Translations under genes and position numbers: made by a program
Source: Deinococcus aerolatus
GTDB taxonomy: Bacteria > Deinococcota > Deinococci > Deinococcales > Deinococcaceae
DNA length: 64,000 nt
Assembly (NCBI RefSeq): GCF_014647055.1
Contig: NZ_BMOL01000009.1
Span: forward strand, 97,446-161,445
Direction of reading: 5' to 3'
Notes under the pieces: model-generated
The model's database searches: none
Told to the model about the DNA's origin: nothing
The model's input: only the letters and a program-made list of their open reading frames with translations
Shown here: positions 9,429 through 29,654 of the stretch, one piece after another
Numbering within the stretch: position 1 is the first letter of the stretch
Layout: every line of letters starts with the position of its first letter

Positions 9429-10190
9429 TCAGAATGGGACGGCCCGCACCGCCTGAAGGGCCGCCGCACCGGACTCATCGATCATCAGCTCCAGGTACTC
9501 GCGGGCATGCAGGGCGTCGATCATCGCGAAACGGTGTACTCCGTCCAGCAGGATGCCGTCCTCGATCTGGGTGTGGCCATAGACACCGAACTCCAGGCCC
9601 GACATCGCCACGTACTCCGGCGTGTCGCGGAACCAGTGCTTGGTGCTGCGGTCCCCGTAGAACAGATCGTCATAGTGCGTGTGGGCCGGCAGAGGCGAGA
9701 CGTGCGCGAACTGCACCGCGCCCACTCGCAGTTCGCGGGGAAAGCCGCCCATCCAGGTCCGCAGGTGCTCCGGCAGCAATACGCCCCCGTGACCGGGATC
9801 AAACTCCAGATGCACCAGCCCGCCGCTGGTCCCCAGGATGTAGCTGCCATTCAGCACAGCGTCGTCGTGGTTGCCCAACAGAATATGAACCGCATGTGGC
9901 GCGGCAGCCTGATAGGTTCGCAGCCGCTCCAGCTGGGCCGCCTGACGGCGTGCGGCCAGCAGCAGGTGCTCCGGGTTGTGTGTGTCGAAATCCTGCTGCC
10001 CGGTCAGCCGGGTGTAGTCACGCTCGCTCTTGGGATGGACCAGATCGCCGATGATCACCACTTGAAACAGGCCCGACTGCACCGGCGCCGTCGGCAGATA
10101 GGAACCGTCCACGCAGCTCGCGGCGCGCAGGGCAGCCCACAACGTCTCGAAATCCGCGTGTACGTCGCCAAAGGCCATGAACTTGTGCAT
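9429..10190 (-). CDS. Metallophosphoesterase
   Basis: A 253-residue calcineurin-like phosphoesterase. The metal-binding motifs appear in order: GDVHAD (8-13), GDLVHPK, GNHDD and, near the end, YGHTQIEDG. It should be a cytoplasmic dinuclear metal hydrolase acting on phosphomonoesters or diesters; the substrate is unknown. ATG 10190 is chosen because the phosphoesterase fold begins right after it and the 29 residues upstream are Arg/Pro/His-rich and unlike the family. TAAACT lies 8 bases upstream on the minus strand. Confidence 0.88.
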   Translation of the reverse strand: MHKFMAFGDVHADFETLWAALRAASCVDGSYLPTAPVQSGLFQVVIIGDLVHPKSERDYTRLTGQQDFDTHNPEHLLLAARRQAAQLERLRTYQAAAPHAVHILLGNHDDAVLNGSYILGTSGGLVHLEFDPGHGGVLLPEHLRTWMGGFPRELRVGAVQFAHVSPLPAHTHYDDLFYGDRSTKHWFRDTPEYVAMSGLEFGVYGHTQIEDGILLDGVHRFAMIDALHAREYLELMIDESGAAALQAVRAVPF

Positions 10191-10362
10191 CGGCCCCCAG
10201 TTTACCGGGTGTCGGTGGCGGGTGACCGCCCCACATCTGGGTCTGGCGGGCCAGTTGAGTCTGGACGCCCGGCCCACTGCCAGAAAACACTGAAGCTATA
10301 AAAGCGCCCCCGCCCGCCCGGTCAGGGGAAGCGAGGGCCTGCGCCTCAGCCGACAGTCAGCA

Positions 10363-10860
10363 CTACAGGTTGACGGTTTCGTTGTTGCCCATCTCGCCGC
10401 GCTTGCCCGTGACCGCGCCTCTGGCAAGTTCGTAAAGGGCCTTGACCTTGCCTGGACCTTCCCACAGCTCCGCACCGTGGGCGTTGATCTTGATCAGCTG
10501 AATGTTGGGATCGTCCTTGCCGCCTTCAAAGTAGGTCTTGTAGAAGTCGCTCCACAGCTCGTCGAGCTTGGCGCGGTCCTCCACGAGTTCGGCGGTGCCG
10601 GTCAGGCTGACGTAGTTGCTGTCCTCTGGACTGGAGTAACTGACGTTCACCTGCGGGCGCTGGGCCATGTCGTGGACGCCCTCGGTGTCCTTGCCCCCGA
10701 TAAACCACAGGTCGCCGTCGAATTCGGTCTGCTGGGTGGTCATGGGCCGCGCGTGCATGTGGCCCTCATCGGTCACAGTGGTCAGCATGGCGAACTTGAC
10801 GTCCTTGATGATGCTGGCGATGTGCTTGATTACTTGCTCACGGGTCAGATCGTCACTCAT
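10363..10860 (-). CDS. Pyridoxamine-5'-phosphate oxidase-like stress protein (general stress protein 26 type)
   Basis: A 165-residue split-barrel flavin-binding-type protein. It shows the family pattern FAMLTTVTDEGHMHARPMTT, then LWFIGGKDTEGV and VNVSYSSPEDSNYVSLTG. These proteins usually bind FMN or F420 and are linked to general stress, but the reaction is mostly unknown. ATG 10860 gives the normal N-terminus MSDDLTREQV; the longer frame adds 16 unlike residues. It is a single gene downstream of, and co-oriented with, an MFS transporter gene. Confidence 0.87.
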   Translation of the reverse strand: MSDDLTREQVIKHIASIIKDVKFAMLTTVTDEGHMHARPMTTQQTEFDGDLWFIGGKDTEGVHDMAQRPQVNVSYSSPEDSNYVSLTGTAELVEDRAKLDELWSDFYKTYFEGGKDDPNIQLIKINAHGAELWEGPGKVKALYELARGAVTGKRGEMGNNETVNL

Positions 10861-10962
10861 GCCAGCAGCCTGCCACGCAGACGCACAGGTCTGTGAAACC
10901 CGCCGCACCGTCTTAATAGGAGGCTAAGGGTTCCGGCAGATCGGGTAAGGGACTCTGGACAG

Positions 10963-12225
<1,263 letters not shown>

Positions 12226-12388
12226 TGAACCCAAGTATAGGCGCGTGAGAGGGCGTTCAGCGTCGAATTGCCCGGGTGGCGACGGCCCCCAGTCCCGGTA
12301 TCCTCGGGCCAGAACAGCCCCGCCTTACGGCCAATCTTTCCTGACATCCTCCTCACACCGTCCGGCCCCTCACGCGACAGAATGCGCC

Positions 12389-13336
12389 ATGCACCAACGC
12401 AGACTCGGCAAGAATGGCCCCAGCGTTTCCGTGGTGGGCCTGGGATGCAACAACTTCGGTGGCCGGCTGGATCAAAACGCCACCAATACCGTTGTCAGGG
12501 CCGCGCTGGACCACGGCATCACCCTGTTCGACACTGCCGACGTGTACGGCAACCAGGGGGGCTCGGAGGAAATGCTGGGCAAAGCGCTGGGCACAGAGCG
12601 GCAAAACATTGTGCTGGCCAGCAAGTTCGGGCATGACATGGGCGAGGCGGGAAAGGGCGCCAGACCCGAATACATTCACAAGGCACTGGCCGCCAGCCTC
12701 AAGCGGCTGGGCACCGATTATCTGGATCTGTATCAGCTGCACCGCCCGGACCCGGAGACGCCGCTGGCCGACACGCTGGGCACGCTGCACGAGATGGTGC
12801 AGGCCGGACAGGTGCGCGCCATCGGCTGCTCGAACCTCGACGCGGCGGGCGTGCGGGAGGCGGCGCAGGTCGCTCACGATCAACACCTGACCGCCTTCGT
12901 CTGCGCCCAGGATGAGTACAGCCTGCTGGTGCGAGACGTCGAGGCCGGGCTGCTGCCCACGCTGCGGGAACTGGAAATGGGCCTGCTCCCCTACTTCCCA
13001 CTGGCGAGCGGCCTGCTGAGCGGCAAGTACACGCCGGACCACATTCCCGAGGGCACCCGGTTTGCCTCCTCGCAGGGCGCGCAGGATCGCTACATGACGC
13101 CCGAGAACTGGCGCAAGGTTCAGGCACTGGAAACCTTTGCGCAGGGGCGCGGCCACACCCTGCTGGAGCTGGCCTTCAGCTGGCTGGCCGCCCAGTCACC
13201 CGTCAGCAGCGTGATCGCCGGGGCCACGCGGCCTGAGCAGATCGCCCAGAACGTTCAGGCGGCGGCCTGGACCCTGAACGAGGCCGAGCTGGCAGAAGTG
13301 GACCGCATTACGCGGGGCGAGGCCGAGCTGGCGTGA
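12389..13336 (+). CDS. Aldo/keto reductase
   Basis: A 315-residue NADPH-dependent aldo/keto reductase. It has the N-terminal RRLGKNGPSVSVVGLGCNNF, the catalytic-site segment LFDTADVYGNQGGSEE with Asp and Tyr, ASKFG with the active-site Lys, LHRPDPETP, and a C-terminal cofactor segment SSVIAGATRPEQIAQNV. ATG 12389 starts the family-typical sequence; the frame upstream has no resemblance. It is divergent from the MFS gene and 73 bases before uvrD. Confidence 0.92.
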   Translation: MHQRRLGKNGPSVSVVGLGCNNFGGRLDQNATNTVVRAALDHGITLFDTADVYGNQGGSEEMLGKALGTERQNIVLASKFGHDMGEAGKGARPEYIHKALAASLKRLGTDYLDLYQLHRPDPETPLADTLGTLHEMVQAGQVRAIGCSNLDAAGVREAAQVAHDQHLTAFVCAQDEYSLLVRDVEAGLLPTLRELEMGLLPYFPLASGLLSGKYTPDHIPEGTRFASSQGAQDRYMTPENWRKVQALETFAQGRGHTLLELAFSWLAAQSPVSSVIAGATRPEQIAQNVQAAAWTLNEAELAEVDRITRGEAELA

Positions 13337-13409
13337 GCGCCACCCTCCACACCGTCGCCGCCTGCCGCCATTACGCCCCCAGCAGAATCAAGCCTGATAG
13401 ACTCCTGCG

Positions 13410-15656
<2,247 letters not shown>

Positions 15657-15730
15657 CTGTACCTTCCCATGGCGAGCGCTTATAGCCCGCCCTGACCGTT
15701 CGCCACAACACATTTGCTAAACTGCCCCGC

Positions 15731-16060
<330 letters not shown>

Positions 16061-16073
16061 ACGCCCCACCAGC

Positions 16074-16673
<600 letters not shown>

Positions 16674-16838
16674 GCCCTCAGCTTAGGCGATGGGCGGCTG
16701 GCGGCCACCCCGCTGCTTTGCCCGAGCCTCTGGCCAAAGCGCTCCAGAAACTCTGCCAATGGTCCGCTTAAAACGAATAACATCAGCGGTGAGGGCCAAA
16801 GCCGGACGAATCGCTTTAAGAAGTCACCATCAACACAA

Positions 16839-16875
16839 GCAAGCGCTTGCGATTTCATTTAGGCGGGCCTAAAGT
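16839..16875 (+). promoter_or_regulatory. mntH promoter with DtxR/MntR-type palindrome
   Basis: TTGCGA (16847-16852), a 17-base spacer and TAAAGT (16870-16875) form a promoter. The palindrome TTTAGGCGGGCCTAAA (16858-16873; 7-bp half sites with a 2-base spacer) covers the spacer and the -10. A perfect palindrome GCAAGCGCTTGC (16839-16850) overlaps the -35. The first palindrome has the look of a DtxR/MntR-family operator placed to repress mntH when metal is plentiful. This is inferred from sequence and the next gene. Confidence 0.65.
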
Positions 16876-16972
16876 ACGCCATGCTTTTTGAAGTTCACAC
16901 GTCTGCGCCCGTTCACCCCTGCAACAGCAGCGTGGGCGCCCGGCCCCTCTGGCTCGGCCCTGGACTGGTGGA

Positions 16973-18295
16973 GTGACCGGCGAAAAGGGCTGGCGGCAGG
17001 AAAACCTCAGCGAATCGCTGAGCGATGTCACGCGCATCAAGGTGGACTACAGCAAGCCGCCGTGGCGGCGCTTCCTGGCCTTTCTGGGACCGGGGGCACT
17101 GGTGGCGGTGGGCTACATGGATCCCGGCAACTGGGCCACGTCCATCGCCGGGGGCAGCGCCTACGGCTACACGCTGCTGAGCATGGTGCTGATCTCCAGC
17201 CTGATGGCGATTTACCTGCAGGCCCTGACGGCGCGGCTGGGCGTTGCCACCGGGCGCGATCTGGCGCAGGCCTGCCGGGACCACTTCAGCCGGCCTGCCG
17301 CCATGTTCCTGTGGCTTTCCGCCGAGATCGCCATCATCGCCACCGATCTGGCCGAGGTGATCGGCACCGCCATCGCGCTGAATCTGCTGTTCGGCATCCC
17401 GCTGCTGATCGGCGTGATCATCACCGTGGCCGACGTGCTGCTGATTCTGATGCTGCAACAGCGCGGTTTCCGGTACATTGAGGCGCTGGTCATCACCCTG
17501 ATCGCCACCATCGCCGTGGCCTTTATCTTCGAGATGGTCTTTTCACGGCCCGAACTTGCGCCCCTGCTGGCGGGCCTTGTGCCGTCACGCCAGTTGCTCG
17601 ATTCCGGCGTGCTGTACCTAGGCATCGGCATCCTGGGGGCCACAGTCATGCCCCACAACCTGTACCTGCATTCAGCCATCGTCAACACACGCGGCTACAA
17701 CCGCACGCCGGAGGGCAAACGCGAGGCCATCCGGTTTTTCACCATCGATTCGACCATCGCGCTGACCTTCGCCTTTTTCATCAACGCCTCGATTCTGGTT
17801 CTGGCTGCGGCGGCCTTTCACTTCGCGGGCCGCACCGACATCGCCGAAATTCAGGATGCCTACAAGCTGCTCTCGCCGCTGCTGGGGGTGGGGGCGGCCA
17901 GCATCCTGTTTGCCGTGGCGCTGCTGGCCTCGGGCCAGAACAGCACCCTGACCGGCACCCTGACCGGGCAGATCGTCATGGAAGGCTTCGTCAACATTCG
18001 CCTGAAGCCGTGGCTGCGCCGCCTGATCACGCGGCTGCTGGCCGTCATTCCCACCGTGATCGTCATCCAGATCTACGGCGAGGGCAGCACCGGACAACTG
18101 CTGATCCTGTCGCAGGTGATCCTGTCACTGCAACTGTCGTTCGCCGTGGTGCCGCTGATGATGTTCAGCAGCGACCCGGTCAAGATGGGCGAATTCGTGA
18201 TCAACACCTTCTGGAAGTGGGTGGGCTGGGGCATCACGGCACTGATCATCAGCCTGAACGTCTTTTTGCTGGCGCAGACCTTCTTCGGCCGCTAG
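16973..18295 (+). CDS. mntH: Nramp-family Mn2+/Fe2+ transporter MntH
   Basis: A 440-residue inner-membrane Nramp transporter importing Mn2+ (and Fe2+) with protons. TM1 carries GYMDPGNWATS with the metal-binding DPGN, and TM6 carries MPHNLYLHS with the MPH motif. About eleven hydrophobic segments follow a cytosolic N-terminus. The GTG start gives a normal Nramp N-terminus and no in-frame ATG exists upstream, which leaves a leader of about 90 bases from the predicted promoter. High manganese is important for oxidative resistance in Deinococcus. A palindrome in the promoter suggests metal-dependent repression. Confidence 0.95.
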   Translation: MTGEKGWRQENLSESLSDVTRIKVDYSKPPWRRFLAFLGPGALVAVGYMDPGNWATSIAGGSAYGYTLLSMVLISSLMAIYLQALTARLGVATGRDLAQACRDHFSRPAAMFLWLSAEIAIIATDLAEVIGTAIALNLLFGIPLLIGVIITVADVLLILMLQQRGFRYIEALVITLIATIAVAFIFEMVFSRPELAPLLAGLVPSRQLLDSGVLYLGIGILGATVMPHNLYLHSAIVNTRGYNRTPEGKREAIRFFTIDSTIALTFAFFINASILVLAAAAFHFAGRTDIAEIQDAYKLLSPLLGVGAASILFAVALLASGQNSTLTGTLTGQIVMEGFVNIRLKPWLRRLITRLLAVIPTVIVIQIYGEGSTGQLLILSQVILSLQLSFAVVPLMMFSSDPVKMGEFVINTFWKWVGWGITALIISLNVFLLAQTFFGR

Positions 18296-18315
18296 TGCAG
18301 TGGCGTGGAGCCGGG

Positions 18316-18654
18316 TCAGGGTGGCGCGGACGCCCGGCCCCTCCTCAGCTGCCGCCAGGTAGAGACGCCGCCCAGGGTCAGCATGGCAGCCATGAACAGG
18401 TAAACCCACACCGGCAGGTTGCGTCCGGTCACCAGCACGTACAGGTAGGCAGCGATGAACAGCAGGCCTGTCACGGCAGCCGGGAAAAGGGTGGACTCAC
18501 CGCGCCGCCAGCGCCGGACCCACCACGCCACCGACAGCGCGAACAGAGGCATGGTTCCGAAGTACAGCACGCCAAACACCAGCGGGTTGACCCCGTACAT
18601 CTCACTGAGGGTCACGCTGGTCGTGGACACCCACCCGATCAGCGCCTGAAACAC
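18316..18654 (-). CDS. Small membrane protein, unknown function
   Basis: A 112-residue protein with about three membrane segments (around residues 25-45, 60-78 and 82-97), Arg/Trp-rich between them (WWVRRWRRGE), and a basic C-terminus (RQLRRGRASAPP). The likely start is GTG 18654. I recognise no family. It lies 67 bases downstream of polA on the same strand and is convergent with mntH; it may be read from the polA transcript. Confidence 0.65.
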   Translation of the reverse strand: MFQALIGWVSTTSVTLSEMYGVNPLVFGVLYFGTMPLFALSVAWWVRRWRRGESTLFPAAVTGLLFIAAYLYVLVTGRNLPVWVYLFMAAMLTLGGVSTWRQLRRGRASAPP

Positions 18655-18721
18655 GGCCCGTTTCTCATGGTGGGAATACGGGCGGGCAGACGGAAAGGTT
18701 CACCGGCCAGGCGGCCGCCGC

Positions 18722-21505
<2,784 letters not shown>

Positions 21506-21557
21506 GGGGGCAATTCTACTCTGGGCATAATGGCACGGGAGGGTGCGCCGCCAGGGT

Positions 21558-22049
21558 TCAGCGCAGCTTTTCTTCCTTCATCCACACGCGAATCTGCCGG
21601 CCCATTGCGTCCAGCACCGGGCGGCTTTTCAGGCAGGCCACCAGGGCGCGGGTGGCGTGATGCTCGTCGCCGCCCACCGCGTCCTGCAGGTGGGTCCGCA
21701 CCACCGGATTCAGGCCGCCGCGCACGAACAGCAGATCGCGCAGCAGATCGTCCACCGGCAGCGTACCCAGCCGTTCACCGTGCGCCGTGACCGTCTCGAC
21801 CACCACTCGCCCGCGCTCGTCCAGGTCAAGGACAGCGTGTAGCGGTGTCCCGGCCCGGCCTGTGACGTGTTCCACGGTGGGCAAAAAGGCACGCACCAGA
21901 TTCAAGGCCAGGCTGCGGCCCAGGAAAATCAGGCGCGGCTGATCATGCAGGCCAGCGTCCAGCGTCTGCGCCAGGTGACGGGCCAGCCGGTCTCCCTCGT
22001 CCATCAGGGCCTGGGTCTTGGGGTCTGTCTGCGGGTCTGCTCCACTCAC
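21558..22049 (-). CDS. Conserved-looking hypothetical protein upstream of polA
   Basis: A 163-residue soluble protein with mixed helix/strand character (HAVLDLDERGRVVVETVTAHG, VDDLLRDLLFVRGGLNPVV) and no signal peptide or membrane segment. I do not recognise a family. Composition and codon use match the neighbouring housekeeping genes, so it is very likely expressed. The GTG start has TACCCT (22061-22056) 6 bases upstream, a leaderless arrangement. It is 52 bases before polA, which has its own promoter-like -10. Confidence 0.75.
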   Translation of the reverse strand: MSGADPQTDPKTQALMDEGDRLARHLAQTLDAGLHDQPRLIFLGRSLALNLVRAFLPTVEHVTGRAGTPLHAVLDLDERGRVVVETVTAHGERLGTLPVDDLLRDLLFVRGGLNPVVRTHLQDAVGGDEHHATRALVACLKSRPVLDAMGRQIRVWMKEEKLR

Positions 22050-22237
22050 GGTCAGAGGGTAGCGCCACAGACCGAACTGTGCCGGGAGACTGCTCGGTGA
22101 GGCGGCAGGCGTCCTGCACCGGCACTACTGCGGCTGGGGCCGCGGCCATCAGTCTCCGAACTTCTGTCTGGACAACCAGAATTGACAGTGTCCACAGCGT
22201 GGTCTGCGGTAGCGCCTGTGGGATAAGCTCAGGTTGT

Positions 22238-24763
<2,526 letters not shown>

Positions 24764-24941
24764 GCCGGGGCTGAGGCCAGGGGGCGGGCGACAGGACAGG
24801 TGGCCCGTCTTCCCCATCCTGCTTCGCACCCACCAGCCGAGCCCAGCAACGCCGCCCCGCAGTCGGCTGGGGTGGCGTCAACGTCATCACCGGATGGGAA
24901 TGGTCAGACCTGTGCCCACGCAGGCGAGGCAGCCAAAAGAA

Positions 24942-24977
24942 GCTGACCGTCCGGAAGTTCATATCCGGACGGTCAGC
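24942..24977. terminator. Bidirectional terminator between glgP and livF
   Basis: Perfect 14-bp stem: GCTGACCGTCCGGA (24942-24955) and its complement (24964-24977), 8-base loop. On the minus strand the stem is followed by TTCTTTTGG, so it best serves the liv operon; it also lies 180 bases after glgP. Confidence 0.85.
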
Positions 24978-24988
24978 TCTTCTGAGCG

Positions 24989-25717
<729 letters not shown>

Positions 25718-25778
25718 GGGGCCACCCCCGCAGAGTCCAGCCGTTCAGACCTTCTGACCAACAGCTCACTTTCTACCG

Positions 25779-26528
25779 TCATGCTCCCAGCCCCTCTTCC
25801 GTGCCCAGGTACGCGGCCACCACCTGCGGGTGGGCCGTGACCTCGCGGTAGGTGCCCTGCGCGATCACCTGCCCCTGGTCCATGACCACCACACGGTCCG
25901 CCAGATCGCGCACCACTGGCATGATGTGCTCGATAAACAGCACGCTGACGCCGTCAGCCCGCACCCCCCGCACCAGCTCCACGGCCTCGGCGGCCTCGGC
26001 GGGGCGCAGGCCGGCCATTACCTCGTCCAGCAGCAGGACGCGGGGATTGGTGGCCAGGGCACGGGCAATTTCCATGCGCTTGTCCTGCAGTAGTGTCAGT
26101 TCGTGGGCGGCGCGGGCGGCCTGATCGGCCAGTCCGGTGCGTTCCAGCAGGTCATAGGCACGTTCACGGGCCTGCGGCAACGTGGTGCCGGGTTGCCCGA
26201 ACAGTGCCCCCACCGTCACGTTCTCGTGGACGGTCATCTCAGGGAAGGGGCGCACCACTTGGAAGGCGCGGCCCAGCCCGGCGTGGCAGCGGTGCTCCAT
26301 CGGCGCGTGCGTGATGTCCTGGCCCAGCAGTTCCAGCCGCCCCGTGCTGGGCCGGTACACCCCCGACAGCAGGTTCAGCAGGGTGGTCTTGCCCGCCCCG
26401 TTCGGCCCGATGACCGCCAGGATCTCGCCGTCGTAATGATCGAACGTCACGTTCTGGACCGCCTGGAGGCCACCAAAACGCTTGCTCAGGCCATCGGCCC
26501 GCAGGACAATCTGGGGAGGAGTGCTCAC
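25779..26528 (-). CDS. livG: Branched-chain-amino-acid-type ABC transporter ATPase LivG (cluster 1)
   Basis: A 249-residue ABC ATPase with Walker A IGPNGAGKTTL and Walker B VLLLDEVMAGL. The usual LSGGQ signature is replaced by LTLLQDKRMEIARAL, a variation seen in part of the LivG branch. GRAFQVVRPFPEMTVHENV is typical of LivG. It overlaps livM by 4 bases (ATGA), indicating translational coupling. Confidence 0.92.
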   Translation of the reverse strand: MSTPPQIVLRADGLSKRFGGLQAVQNVTFDHYDGEILAVIGPNGAGKTTLLNLLSGVYRPSTGRLELLGQDITHAPMEHRCHAGLGRAFQVVRPFPEMTVHENVTVGALFGQPGTTLPQARERAYDLLERTGLADQAARAAHELTLLQDKRMEIARALATNPRVLLLDEVMAGLRPAEAAEAVELVRGVRADGVSVLFIEHIMPVVRDLADRVVVMDQGQVIAQGTYREVTAHPQVVAAYLGTEEGLGA

Positions 26529-27513
26529 AGGTCACCCCCATGCCGTCCGCGCCGAAACAGGCCCATCAGCCCGCGCGGCAACCACAGGATGCTGAGCATC
26601 AGCACCAGCCCGTAGACCACCAGATACCCGTTCTTGACGACGTTATGCAGCGCTTCCTCGGCCACCCGCAGCACGGTGGCACCCAGGATCGGCCCCAGCG
26701 TGGTGTACAGCCCGCCGAAGATGCTGGTGGTCAGCGGCGCGATGGAGTTGGCGAGGCTGAAGGTGTCCAGCGGGCTGATGAAAAAGGTCTTGCCCGCGTA
26801 CAGCACCCCCGCCAGCGCCGCCAGCACGCTGGAGATGAAAAAGGCGGCCAGCTTGTAGCGCACGGTAGACACGCCCAGCACCCGCGCGGTTTCCTCGCCC
26901 TGCCGTATGGCGGCAAAGGCGTGGTGCAGGCGGCCGGTGCGCACCGCCAGACTGACCCCGGCGGTCAGCGCCAGCAGCGCCAGCGCCAGCAGGTACTGCC
27001 CGCGCGGGTTGCCACCCAGCAGCGCCGGCACCAGCAGACCGTTCGCGCCGCCCGCCACGCTCTCCGGCAGGTTCTGGATCACGGTCCGCACGACCTCGGT
27101 AAAGGCCAGGGTGGCGATGGCAAAGTACATGCCGCTCAGGCGCATGGTCACCGCACCCAGCACCAGACTGATCACGCCCGCGCCCAGCGCCGCCAGGGGC
27201 ATCGCCAGCGGCCACGCCAGCCCGGTTTTGAGCAGCAGCGCGTAGCCGTAGGCACCCAGCCCGTAAAACGCCGCGTGCGCCAGACTGACCTGCCCGCTGC
27301 GCGCCAGGATATCCCACGACAGCGCCATGATCCCGGCCACCAGCGTGAAGAAGCCGATCTGCAGCAGGAACGCACTTCGGTCTCCCAGCGGCAGGAAGGG
27401 GAAGGCCAGCGCCACCACGAAGAAGATGGCCAGCGGAATCAGCGCCATGCCGGTGATGTCGGGCTTGCGGGCGGCCTGCCGTTTGGAGGCGGGCGTCTTG
27501 ATGCGGTCCGCCC

Positions 27514-27517
<4 letters not shown>
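26525..27517 (-). CDS. livM: Branched-chain-amino-acid-type ABC permease LivM (cluster 1)
   Basis: A 330-residue permease with about nine or ten membrane helices and the family segments MALSWDILARSGQVSLAHAA and GGLYTTLGPILGA. ATG 27517 is chosen because it overlaps the livH stop by 4 bases and begins the normal basic N-terminus (MRADRIKTPASKRQ). It forms the membrane channel with LivH. Confidence 0.92.
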
Positions 27518-28374
<857 letters not shown>

Positions 28375-28448
28375 TGGGGCTCCGTAGGGTTGGCAGTTCG
28401 ATTGGCCCGGCTTTCTAGGCCCAGTAGGTTTTTTTGTGACCGAGATGT

Positions 28449-29513
28449 TCAGGTGCGATCCAGATGCTCCAGCAGCGCCGCCCTGAACGTGTCCGGCGCC
28501 TCAATGAAGGGTGAGTGGCCCACGCCGGGCAGCACCAGCTCACGCCACTGACCGCCGCTGGCCTCGCCGCGTTCCAGCACGGTTCGCATCTGCGTGACCA
28601 TCGGCTGGGGCGGGCAGGCCTCCGCGCCGGGCCAGCCGGGCACCGCGCCCAGGGCACCCAGCTGGGCCAGATCAAACAGGCTGGTGTCCCCCACGATGGC
28701 GTCGGCGTCCCCGCGCACCCACAGCACGGGCGGGGGCGGCGTCAGCTGCGCGAAGGCCGACAGATTCATGTACCTGGAACTGAAGGCGTTCGCCACGCCA
28801 GCCGTCCCCGGCGCGACATTCGGCCAGTTCTCGCTGGGCGTCATGTCGCCGGGGTAGTAGCTGTCGCCGGTACGGGTCTTCAGCATGGACGTCACCCACG
28901 CCTCTTCCGTCTCAGGGTCCGGCTGAAACTGCGCGGCGTTGAAGTAGAACTTCCGCATCACGTCACGGGGGCTGCCTGCCGCGTCCGAGCGGTCCCCGGC
29001 GGCAATCAACGGAACAAAGGCCGCGTTCACGGTGCCGCCGCCGGACCCTGCAAAATCCGGTGTGTTGGGCGTGCCGCCGGCGCCGTGCGTGCCGCCGAAG
29101 CCGTACGGACTGACCGGAGCCACCAGCGTCAGCGACCTCACCCGCTGCGGCGCGCTCAGCGCCACCTGCATGACCACCCCGCCGCCCATGCTCCAGCCCA
29201 GCAGGTGCGCGCCTTGCCACTCCAGCGCGTCCAGCAGCGCCAGCAGATCGTCTGCCCAGTCGTTCAGACCGCGCGTGGCGTCGATGGGCTTCGCCTCGCT
29301 GTCGCCGTAGCCGCGCAGATCAGGGGCAACGACGTGGATGTCCTCCGGTAAAGAGCCCATCAGGTCACGGAAGAACTCACTGTCGGACACGTTGCCGTGA
29401 ACCAGCAGCAGCCGACGCCGTGCCACCCCCACGGCAGGGCGCTCCAGCACAGCGGTCTGGAGGCGCGAGGTCTGGACTGTTCGTGAAGTCGGTGCTCTGC
29501 CCGTCGGTGTCAT
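28449..29513 (-). CDS. Alpha/beta hydrolase within the liv cluster
   Basis: A 354-residue alpha/beta-fold hydrolase. The oxyanion segment is LLLVHGNVSDSEFFRDLM, the nucleophile elbow GWSMGGG, and the catalytic His is in LPGVGHSPF near the C-terminus; an acid residue is likely in WVRGDADAIVGD. There is no signal peptide. ATG 29513 has a ribosome binding site (CAGGAGA) and follows 30 unlike residues of open frame. It sits between livK and livH on the same strand, so it is probably co-expressed and may process the imported compound (an ester or amide). That link is inference from position. Confidence 0.88.
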   Translation of the reverse strand: MTPTGRAPTSRTVQTSRLQTAVLERPAVGVARRRLLLVHGNVSDSEFFRDLMGSLPEDIHVVAPDLRGYGDSEAKPIDATRGLNDWADDLLALLDALEWQGAHLLGWSMGGGVVMQVALSAPQRVRSLTLVAPVSPYGFGGTHGAGGTPNTPDFAGSGGGTVNAAFVPLIAAGDRSDAAGSPRDVMRKFYFNAAQFQPDPETEEAWVTSMLKTRTGDSYYPGDMTPSENWPNVAPGTAGVANAFSSRYMNLSAFAQLTPPPPVLWVRGDADAIVGDTSLFDLAQLGALGAVPGWPGAEACPPQPMVTQMRTVLERGEASGGQWRELVLPGVGHSPFIEAPDTFRAALLEHLDRT

Positions 29514-29654
29514 GCCAGTCTCCTGTGGTGTGGCCGGCCCGGACGTTCCGCGCGGCTGGAAATTGAGACAGCCCAAGACCCCCAGTCGGCCCTGCCGCCG
29601 CATCCGCCCTGGAGGGGCAGATGGGCGAAGTGGCGCAGCCGGGGGCTCAGTCCA

